Source: Bacteroidia bacterium
GTDB lineage: Bacteria; Bacteroidota; Bacteroidia; Chitinophagales; Chitinophagaceae
Reading direction: 5' to 3'
Length of the DNA: 64,000 bases
Assembly (NCBI GenBank): GCA_030427635.1
Contig: JAUIBA010000023.1
Coordinates: 1 to 64,000, forward strand
Shown here one piece after another: positions 29,065 to 36,224 of the stretch. Every line of letters starts with the position of its first letter. Position 1 is the first letter of the stretch. Position numbers and translations under genes: made by a program. Under the pieces are notes generated by a model. It made no database searches and was not told the DNA's origin. It saw only the letters and a list, made by a program, of their open reading frames with translations.

Positions 29065-29904
29065 TTACAGATGCAGTAGTATCAGCAGTACTGCATATAG
29101 CAGCATCATACCATCGGTCATAAGTACAAACGACCAGTGACCCGGATGGCGGCGCACAAAGCGGGCTACAGCCCAGGTAGCAGCAGTGGCGATAATAGCA
29201 GCAATAAGTCTTTCAGGTAGGTCTGGATGTCTTATGTATTGAATCAGTGCCAGCGCCATAAATAGTATGAGTGATATATCCACCAGCCTGTATGCCCTGG
29301 TTTCTCCTATATGGTGTGGTAGTGTAGCTATATTGTTGCCGGTATCAGTGTCCATATCCCGTATGTCAAACAGCACGCATAGGGCAAAAATAAAGACAAA
29401 CCGCAGGGTTATTTCGTAGGGGTGTGCCATCATATGTGAGCCCGTAGCTACCAGCGGCATAATAGTTGTAGCCAGTACCCATACCGATGTAAGCACAAAT
29501 ATCTTCAGCAGTCCAAAATCCCGCAGGCGTTTCCTGTTGCCGGGCAGTGCGGGCAGAAAATAGGCAAACGAGAATATCCCTGATACGGCACACAGCTCCA
29601 TAATAGCAGGTGGCAGCATAAAAAATGCAGGTGTGGCAGTGATAAGCCCGGTAAAGAATAATATGAAGTACCATTTTCTGTATGGCTGGTATCCCCGGGG
29701 CCGTCCATAAGGGCGGGGGAGCAGCCGGGGCAGATTATATACAATGAGCGTACTGCCAAAGATGGTAGCATGCAGCGCAGTAACAATCGGGGGCAGTGAG
29801 CCGGACACCAGTAGCTCTGTAGCCATACACAGACTCAGCGCGCAGCCTGCGGTAAATATGCTGGTGGTAACCCAAAAGGAAAGAAGACGCTGAATAGCCT
29901 GCAC
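29065..29904 (-). CDS. UbiA-like prenyltransferase family membrane protein with degenerate first Asp motif
   Basis: Polytopic membrane protein (279 aa, about eight hydrophobic segments). The region VLFDIRDMDTDTGNNIATLPHHIG resembles the second aspartate-rich motif of UbiA prenyltransferases. The first motif, normally NDxxDxxxD, is not visible; its expected place near residue 55 reads YNLPRLLPRP. It may therefore be catalytically divergent. The start is taken as GTG 29904, directly after a TAATTTTG box at 29916-29909. Convergent with the proline dehydrogenase gene 12 bp away. Quinone or lipid biosynthesis is possible but not supported by neighbours. Confidence 0.7.
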   Translation of the reverse strand: MQAIQRLLSFWVTTSIFTAGCALSLCMATELLVSGSLPPIVTALHATIFGSTLIVYNLPRLLPRPYGRPRGYQPYRKWYFILFFTGLITATPAFFMLPPAIMELCAVSGIFSFAYFLPALPGNRKRLRDFGLLKIFVLTSVWVLATTIMPLVATGSHMMAHPYEITLRFVFIFALCVLFDIRDMDTDTGNNIATLPHHIGETRAYRLVDISLILFMALALIQYIRHPDLPERLIAAIIATAATWAVARFVRRHPGHWSFVLMTDGMMLLYAVLLILLHL

Positions 29905-29908
29905 TATG

Positions 29909-29916
29909 CAAAATTA
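29909..29916 (-). promoter_or_regulatory. Promoter -7 box for UbiA-like gene
   Basis: TAATTTTG on the minus strand, exact TAnnTTTG match, ending four bases before the GTG start at 29904. Confidence 0.5.
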
Positions 29917-30032
29917 ATGCGCAGGAAATGAAGCCCGCAGATTGTATGCTGCTAAAGAAAATATTTTCTGTGAAGGAAACCTTAAAATACTGGCACAATA
30001 ATTGCATACAGTTAGTAAACCTTACCCTATCG

Positions 30033-30079
30033 GACCCAACCTGTAAGCCCTGACCCTAACCTGTAAACCGCACCTGTAT
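30033..30079. repeat. Short imperfect direct repeats
   Basis: GACCCAACCTGTAA at 30033-30046 is repeated as GACCCTAACCTGTAA at 30052-30066, and CACCTGTAT follows at 30071-30079. The roughly 13-20 bp period and the position upstream of a small open frame could mean operator sites; nothing else identifies them. Confidence 0.4.
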
Positions 30080-30119
30080 ACCCTTGTAAATGCCTTTAAA
30101 CCCGGTAATAATTGTGAGT

Positions 30120-30248
30120 ATGAAAAAGACGTTTCTGATATTACTGTTTATCTATGCCGTTGTAATCTCTATGGCATTTGCTACACAAAAAAACAGGGAT
30201 GTGTCTCATACACATCCCTGTAATAAGTGTATGGCAGCACGCCATTAA
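30120..30248 (+). CDS. Possible small secreted peptide (42 aa)
   Basis: Open frame of 42 residues beginning [18 protein letters not shown]: a basic start, a hydrophobic core and a likely signal-peptidase site after AFA, leaving about 21 residues with a CNKC (CxxC) motif. Against it: the 3' half is occupied by the inverted repeat 30194-30220 that looks like the terminator of the opposite-strand carboxylase gene, and the frame overlaps that gene by 4 bp. I do not recognise a family. Treat as tentative. Confidence 0.35.
   Translation: MKKTFLILLFIYAVVISMAFATQKNRDVSHTHPCNKCMAARH
30194..30220 (-). terminator. Terminator of acyl-CoA carboxylase beta gene
   Basis: Perfect 11-bp stem (30194-30204 with 30210-30220) and 5-nt loop; on the minus strand it is followed by a run of eight T residues, a good Rho-independent terminator for the gene ending at 30245. 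Confidence 0.8.
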
Positions 30249-31783
30249 AGTGGGATATTCCCATGCTTTCTTTTAGGCATTTTGGCTACTTTATTTTCCA
30301 GCATTCTGAATCCCCGTATCAGTTTGGTGCGGGTATCCTGTGGTAGTATCACCTCATCTACATAACCACGCGCTGCTGCGCCGTAGGGGTTAGCAAACTT
30401 ATCTGTGTATTCTGTTTCTTTTTCTTTCAGTTTTGCAGCCGGGTCTGCCGATTCTGCTATTTCTTTTTTGAATATAATTTCAGCCGCACCCTTGGCACCC
30501 ATCACTGCTATTTCTGCAGTAGGCCATGCATAGTTCAGGTCAGCACCTATGTGTTTTGAGTTCATTACGTCATAAGCGCCACCATATGCTTTGCGGGTGA
30601 TTACGGTTACCTTAGGAACGGTAGCTTCGCTCAGTGCATAGAGCAGTTTGGCACCGTTCACGATTATGCCGTTCCACTCCTGGTCAGTACCGGGCAGGAA
30701 GCCAGGCACATCTACTAATACAAGCAGCGGAATGTTGAATGCATCGCAGAAGCGTACAAAACGTGCACCTTTACGGCTGGAGTTGATGTCCAGCACCCCT
30801 GCCAGGTATGCCGGCTGGTTGGCTACAATACCTATGCTGCGGCCACCTATCCGGGCAAACCCTACTACTATATTCTCAGCATATTCTTTATGTACTTCCA
30901 GGAATGAATCCGTATCTGCCAGCTCTGTTATTACATCTTTTATATCGTAGGGCTGGTTAGGATTTTCCGGTATGATATTGTTAAGTGCCGGGCGAATTTC
31001 GTCGGCTGCATCATATGCATACCGTGGCGCGTCTTCTTCGCAGTTTTGTGGTATATAGCTCAGCAGATCTTTGATAGTGTTGATGCAGGCTACTTCATTG
31101 GCGCAGGCAAAATGGGTAACACCAGAGCGCGATGCATGTGTATGTGCGCCTCCCAGCTCCTCACTGGTAACATTTTCATGCGTTACTGTTTTCACCACAT
31201 TGGGCCCGGTAACGAACATATACGAAGTATTCTCTGTCATGAGAATAAAGTCAGTGATAGCCGGGGAATATACAGCGCCACCGGCACAAGGCCCCAGAAT
31301 GGCAGAAATCTGCGGCACCACACCCGATGCCTGTACATTACGGTAAAATATATCGGCATAGCCACCCAGCGATACTACCCCCTCCTGTATACGTGCGCCA
31401 CCACTGTCATTAAGCCCTACTACAGGAGCGCCATTCTGCATGGCCAGATCCATGATTTTTACTATTTTTTCTGCATGTGTCTCTGAGAGACTACCACCAA
31501 ATACGGTGAAATCCTGAGAGTACACATATATCAGTCTGCCGTTTACAGTACCATATCCTGTGATGACGCCATCACCGGGATACACTTCATTTTCCATACC
31601 GAAGTCACGGCAGCGGTGTGTTACCAGCATGCCTATCTCTTCAAAAGAGCCTTCATCCAGCAGTAGCTGCAGTCGCTCGCGTGCAGAAAGTTTGCCTTTT
31701 TTGTGCTGTGCTTCTATACGTTTGGCGCCGCCGCCCTGGAGGGCCTGTTGCGTTTTTTCCCTGAGCTGTTCTGTCTTATTCAT
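30245..31783 (-). CDS. Acyl-CoA carboxylase carboxyltransferase (beta) subunit, propionyl-CoA carboxylase type
   Basis: 512-residue biotin-dependent carboxyltransferase subunit with two crotonase-like halves. Family blocks: [69 protein letters not shown], and [30 protein letters not shown]. The size and these motifs fit propionyl-CoA carboxylase beta or methylmalonyl-CoA decarboxylase alpha; substrate cannot be fixed without the biotin carboxylase partner, which is not in the window. A TAGGTTTG box lies eight bases upstream of ATG 31783, and a strong terminator follows. Confidence 0.92.
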   Translation of the reverse strand: MNKTEQLREKTQQALQGGGAKRIEAQHKKGKLSARERLQLLLDEGSFEEIGMLVTHRCRDFGMENEVYPGDGVITGYGTVNGRLIYVYSQDFTVFGGSLSETHAEKIVKIMDLAMQNGAPVVGLNDSGGARIQEGVVSLGGYADIFYRNVQASGVVPQISAILGPCAGGAVYSPAITDFILMTENTSYMFVTGPNVVKTVTHENVTSEELGGAHTHASRSGVTHFACANEVACINTIKDLLSYIPQNCEEDAPRYAYDAADEIRPALNNIIPENPNQPYDIKDVITELADTDSFLEVHKEYAENIVVGFARIGGRSIGIVANQPAYLAGVLDINSSRKGARFVRFCDAFNIPLLVLVDVPGFLPGTDQEWNGIIVNGAKLLYALSEATVPKVTVITRKAYGGAYDVMNSKHIGADLNYAWPTAEIAVMGAKGAAEIIFKKEIAESADPAAKLKEKETEYTDKFANPYGAAARGYVDEVILPQDTRTKLIRGFRMLENKVAKMPKRKHGNIPL

Positions 31784-31791
31784 AACGGATA

Positions 31792-31799
31792 CAAACCTA
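31792..31799 (-). promoter_or_regulatory. Promoter -7 box for carboxylase gene
   Basis: TAGGTTTG on the minus strand, exact TAnnTTTG match ending eight bases before ATG 31783. Confidence 0.5.
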
Positions 31800-31958
31800 A
31801 CAATTTTTTGTCTGTGCAGAGTGATGGGCTGTATTGCATATTATGGGATGCTGCGTTTTCCTGATATTGTTCTATTTACTGACAGTTAAAATTATATTAT
31901 ATTTTTTGTTCATGCAGATATTGTTTGTATTTTTATAAAAACCGAACCGACATTTAGC

Positions 31959-33914
31959 GTGATAAAGAGAGTGTTGAAATGCCCGGTTTTGCTGTTACTG
32001 ATCGCCATGAGTACCACCTGTGCTGTACGTGCACAGGTGATATCCACTATTGCAGGTACCGGCACCGTAGGCTATACTACCGATATTCCACCTGTACCTG
32101 GAGCCACTGCACCTTTGTACGACCCTATAAGTGTGGCTGTTAATGCCGCAGGAGATGTATTTGTTGCTGACTTCAGCAATCACCGCATTCGTAAGATAGA
32201 CCATGTCACAGGCTACATTACCACTGTTGCAGGTGTAGGTATTCCTGCATTCTGGGGTGATGGTGGCCCTGCTACCGGTGCTGCAATTATGTTTCCATAT
32301 GGTATGGATTTCGATGTTGCCGGTAATATGTACTTCTGTGATTTCGGTAATAATATTATCCGCAAAATCAGCACATCAGGTATTATATCCACCATTGCAG
32401 GTGTTCCTGGCTCACTTGCAGCCTATACAGGTGACGGTGGTCCGGCTACGGCTGCCCGCCTTGCCAATCCAATGAGTGTACTGGTTGATTTATCAGGTGA
32501 CATTATTATTTCAGACCAGATGAACCATGCTCTGCGTAAGATAGATATGACCACAGGTATCATATCTACTATTATGGGTAATGGATTTATTGGTATGGCT
32601 CTTGCCGGTGACGGTGGCCCTGCCAGTGCCGCAAAGCTTAATTACCCGCATGCTATAGATATGGATGCTGCCGGAAATCTGTACATAGCAGATTATGGTA
32701 ACAACAGAGTACGGATGATATCTGTGCTTACCGGCCTGGTATCTACAGTTGCCGGTATAATGCCCCCGCCGGTAGGCTCTATATATGGCTACTCTGGTGA
32801 TGGCGGCCCTGCTACAGCAGCACAAATCAACTATCCGGAGGCAATAACAGTAGATGGTCCCGGTAATATTTATATAGCAGACTTCAATAATCATGCTATC
32901 CGTAAGGTAAATACTGCTGGCATTATGGAAACGGTGGCTGGTATTGGTATCGATGGTTTTTCGGGCGATGGCGGTCCGGCTACCGCTGCGCAGCTTAACT
33001 ATCCTACTTATGTGGCGGTGCGTAGTGATGGTGATTTTTTTGTAGCCGATAAGACGAATCAGCGTATTCGTCAGATAGATATGGGAAACGGCCCGTACTT
33101 TGTTGACGGGGATGAAAAAGATGTTGTTATTTGCCCTACAGAATCCACATCGCTCGATACTGCGCTACGGGTCAATGATGCTATAGCGGGTCATACGCTC
33201 ACCTGGAGCCCGGCCACATTACCGGCACATGGTACGCTGCTGGTGGCATATTCCACCCTCTCCACAGGTAGTACAGTAACCCCTTCCGGTACTTACTATG
33301 TTGCTTTTCCCGGATATGTGGGGCCCGATACATTTACTGTACAGGTAACTGATGGAACAATATATGATACCATAGAAATAATAGCTGATATAACAGGCCC
33401 GCTGTCCGCAGGCACCATTACCGGAGCCGATTCTGTATGCCCTGGTCAGACAATAACGGAGGTAAGCTCAGTAGCAGGGGGCACATGGAGCACAGGTAAT
33501 GCTGCTGCGGCTACTGTGGCGGCCGATGGCGTTGTGACCGGTATAGCTGCCGGTACTGCCGATATAACCTACACATATACGCACCACTGTGGTACTTATT
33601 ATGCTATAAAAACTGTGACGGTGATAGCAACAATACCATGTGTAAGCAGTGTGGCGGAAACTGCTGCAAATGGTGAGTACGTAATTGTCGTACCCAATCC
33701 GGGACAGGGACACTTTGAGGTAACTGTCAATATACCCGGTATCACTGAGAGACAATTACAGATTATGGATGTGACAGGTAGGTGTTTGCTGAAACAGCCG
33801 GTACCGGCAGGTGGTGCTGCGTTCCCATTTGATATCGCGGCGCCTCCGGGTATTTATATAATGATGATAGATGCCGCAGACAGACATATAGTAAAACGAC
33901 TGCTTATTCAGTAG
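31959..33914 (+). CDS. Secreted NHL-repeat protein with T9SS type-A sorting domain (NHL-1)
   Basis: 651-residue exported protein. The start is GTG 31959, since the signal peptide (IKRVLKCPVLLLLIAMSTTC, cleaved near VRAQ) needs it. Residues 30-380 hold about six NHL-type beta-propeller repeats, each with a pattern like GDGGPATAAxLNYP followed by GNIYIADxxNxxIRKI. Then come a cadherin/Ig-like stretch, a Big2-like region (AGTADITYTYTHHCG) and a C-terminal T9SS domain with VPNPGQGHFEV and final KRLLIQ. It is probably secreted or surface-bound. Close paralogue of the next gene, with the same domain order. Ligand unknown. Confidence 0.85.
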   Translation: MIKRVLKCPVLLLLIAMSTTCAVRAQVISTIAGTGTVGYTTDIPPVPGATAPLYDPISVAVNAAGDVFVADFSNHRIRKIDHVTGYITTVAGVGIPAFWGDGGPATGAAIMFPYGMDFDVAGNMYFCDFGNNIIRKISTSGIISTIAGVPGSLAAYTGDGGPATAARLANPMSVLVDLSGDIIISDQMNHALRKIDMTTGIISTIMGNGFIGMALAGDGGPASAAKLNYPHAIDMDAAGNLYIADYGNNRVRMISVLTGLVSTVAGIMPPPVGSIYGYSGDGGPATAAQINYPEAITVDGPGNIYIADFNNHAIRKVNTAGIMETVAGIGIDGFSGDGGPATAAQLNYPTYVAVRSDGDFFVADKTNQRIRQIDMGNGPYFVDGDEKDVVICPTESTSLDTALRVNDAIAGHTLTWSPATLPAHGTLLVAYSTLSTGSTVTPSGTYYVAFPGYVGPDTFTVQVTDGTIYDTIEIIADITGPLSAGTITGADSVCPGQTITEVSSVAGGTWSTGNAAAATVAADGVVTGIAAGTADITYTYTHHCGTYYAIKTVTVIATIPCVSSVAETAANGEYVIVVPNPGQGHFEVTVNIPGITERQLQIMDVTGRCLLKQPVPAGGAAFPFDIAAPPGIYIMMIDAADRHIVKRLLIQ

Positions 33915-33973
33915 TGTTATTGGTAGCTGTAAGATATGCAGCGGTATGTGACTGAGAGCTGGCTTACAGCATT

Positions 33974-35980
33974 ATGTTTTTTTTGTCAATGAACTATTTA
34001 TTCTATTTTTATCTAAAACAGACGACTTTGAGAACATTAGTTTTGAGATCGCTGGCCTTTGCGGCCGCGATAGGTTTAAGTTATACAGCCGGGGCCCAGG
34101 TAATAACCACTATAGCAGGTGATGGCACTCCCGGATATACAACAGATATACCCCCGATACCAGGCCTTACAGGCCGTGTTAATAATCCATCTGCTGTAGC
34201 CGTTAATGCTGCAGGAGATGTTTTTATTGCCGACTTTGATAATCACCGCATCCGGAAAATAGACCGTATTACTGGAAATATTACCACAATCGCCGGTACT
34301 GGCACGCCTGCATTCTGGGGCGATGGAAGTGCTGCTACAGCAGCTGCGTTAAACCGGCCTTATGGGATGGATTTTGACGCTGCCGGTAACTTATACTTCA
34401 GCGATTTTGGCAATAATGTAATCCGGAAAATTACGCCCGCAGGCATCATATCCACTATAGCTGGCCTGCCGGGAACATTGGCAGCATATACCGGCGATGG
34501 TGGCCCTGCTACTGCTGCCGGCCTTGGCAATCCTATGGGCCTTGTAATAGATGCAGGAGGCAATGTTGTTATTGCCGACCAGATGAATCATGCAATACGT
34601 AAAATAAGTCTTAGTACAGGAATCATCAGCACTATTGTAGGTAATGGACTTATTGGCATTAGCACTGCAGGTGATGGTGGTATTGCATCTGCTGCAAAGC
34701 TCAATTATCCGCACGATCTGGCTAAAGATGCTGCAGGTAACATATACATATGTGATTACGGCAACAATCGTATACGTAAAATAACAGCCGCTACAGGCAT
34801 TATTTCTACGGTAGCAGGTCTTACATGGACCGTTTCATCAGGTTCGGTATATGGCTATTCGGGTGATGGTGGCCCGGCTACTGCAGCCCGGCTCAATAAT
34901 CCTGAAGGACTCGCTGTAGATGCAGTAGGTAATATTTACATCAGTGATTTTAGTAATCATGCTATCCGTAAGGTCAATACTTCAGGTGTTATCAATACTA
35001 TTACTGGTAACGGTACTGCGGCATTTAGTGGCGATGGAGGCCCTGCTATAGCGGCTCAGCTAGCCTATCCTATGGATGTGGCAGTAAGGACGGATGGCGA
35101 TATTATCATTGCTGATAAGGATAATCAGCGTATCAGACAGATAGCTATTGGTGATGGGCCATATTTTATTAAAGGTGACACAACAGATGTGGTTATATGT
35201 CCCATAGAATTCTCAGTATTGGACAGCGCATTGGCGGTAGATGATATAGATGTTGGGCAAACACTGAGCTGGAGTCCGCTGTTGCTGCCGGCACACGGTA
35301 CGCTTTCTGCTACTTATTCTACCTTGTCCACCGGCAGTACAGTTACACCATCTGGTATGACATATGCTCCGTTTCTGGGATATACCGGCCCTGATACATT
35401 CTCTGTACTGGTAACGGATGGTACTGATTATGACACTATAGTGCTGGCAGCCGATGTTCTTGGTCCTCTGTTGGCTGGAACCATTACCGGTGCCGATTCT
35501 GTATGCCCCGGGCAGACGGTTACAGAGGTGAGCAGTGTAGCCGGTGGTACATGGAGCAGCAGCGATGTGGCAAAGGCAACTATATCATCTGAAGGTGTAG
35601 TTACGGGTGTTACTCCGGGCACAGCAACCATTACTTATACCTACACACACTTCTGTGGTACTTATTATGCATATAAAACAGTTACGGTAATAGCTACGGT
35701 GCCCTGTGTAAACAGCGTTGCCAATGTTGCAACGGAAAGCGGAATGATAGAAATTGTCCCTAATCCCGGTTATGGACACTTTGATATACGCTTAGGCAAT
35801 GGTAGTAGTACAGAACAGGGACATCTTCAGGTAGCAGATATGACTGGTAGGGTATTGTATGAGCAGGATGTAACTCAGGGGCGTAGCTATCCGCTTGACC
35901 TGTCGATACCTCCCGGTATTTATAATGTCATTGTAAGTGCTCCCGGCTATAAATCTGTGAAAAAGCTTGTTGTACAATAA
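33974..35980 (+). CDS. Secreted NHL-repeat protein with T9SS type-A sorting domain (NHL-2)
   Basis: 668-residue paralogue of the preceding gene with the same layout: signal peptide ending near YTAGAQ, six NHL repeats (such as GNIYISDFSNHAIRKVN), the linker DGPYFIKGDTTDVVICPIE, a Big2-like segment with TATITYTYTHFCGTYYAYKT, and a C-terminal T9SS domain with VPNPGYGHFDI. The start is uncertain: ATG 33974, ATG 33989 or TTG 34028 would all leave the signal core intact. The 59-bp gap from NHL-1 suggests tandem duplication and perhaps co-transcription. Confidence 0.85.
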   Translation: MFFLSMNYLFYFYLKQTTLRTLVLRSLAFAAAIGLSYTAGAQVITTIAGDGTPGYTTDIPPIPGLTGRVNNPSAVAVNAAGDVFIADFDNHRIRKIDRITGNITTIAGTGTPAFWGDGSAATAAALNRPYGMDFDAAGNLYFSDFGNNVIRKITPAGIISTIAGLPGTLAAYTGDGGPATAAGLGNPMGLVIDAGGNVVIADQMNHAIRKISLSTGIISTIVGNGLIGISTAGDGGIASAAKLNYPHDLAKDAAGNIYICDYGNNRIRKITAATGIISTVAGLTWTVSSGSVYGYSGDGGPATAARLNNPEGLAVDAVGNIYISDFSNHAIRKVNTSGVINTITGNGTAAFSGDGGPAIAAQLAYPMDVAVRTDGDIIIADKDNQRIRQIAIGDGPYFIKGDTTDVVICPIEFSVLDSALAVDDIDVGQTLSWSPLLLPAHGTLSATYSTLSTGSTVTPSGMTYAPFLGYTGPDTFSVLVTDGTDYDTIVLAADVLGPLLAGTITGADSVCPGQTVTEVSSVAGGTWSSSDVAKATISSEGVVTGVTPGTATITYTYTHFCGTYYAYKTVTVIATVPCVNSVANVATESGMIEIVPNPGYGHFDIRLGNGSSTEQGHLQVADMTGRVLYEQDVTQGRSYPLDLSIPPGIYNVIVSAPGYKSVKKLVVQ

Positions 35981-36027
35981 CAGGATTTATTATACAGCCA
36001 ATTCCGTTCTTTTGTAATATTTACATG

Positions 36028-36068
36028 TGCTTATACATTAATAAGTTGTAATTATTAATGTATAAGCA
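36028..36068. repeat. 17-bp perfect inverted repeat downstream of NHL-2
   Basis: Arms 36028-36044 and 36052-36068 are perfectly complementary around a 7-nt loop, AT-rich, with no T run after it on the plus strand. It could be an inefficient terminator, an mRNA stabiliser or an operator for the next gene. Confidence 0.55.
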
Positions 36069-36224
36069 TGTATTTATTATAGTATTTGAATAAAATAACA
36101 AAAAAATAATTGTAATTTCCGGCCGCAAAATTCCAACCAATAGGCGTGTTTTCTCGTCTATTGTAATGTACATACACAGTATAGCTGGTTGTATGTGTGA
36201 AAATATATCCTGGTTAACGCCAAA

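Noticed and set aside
29905-30119. Riboswitch or small RNA in the intergenic region
   Set aside because: Only short direct repeats are visible; no consistent secondary structure or known motif.
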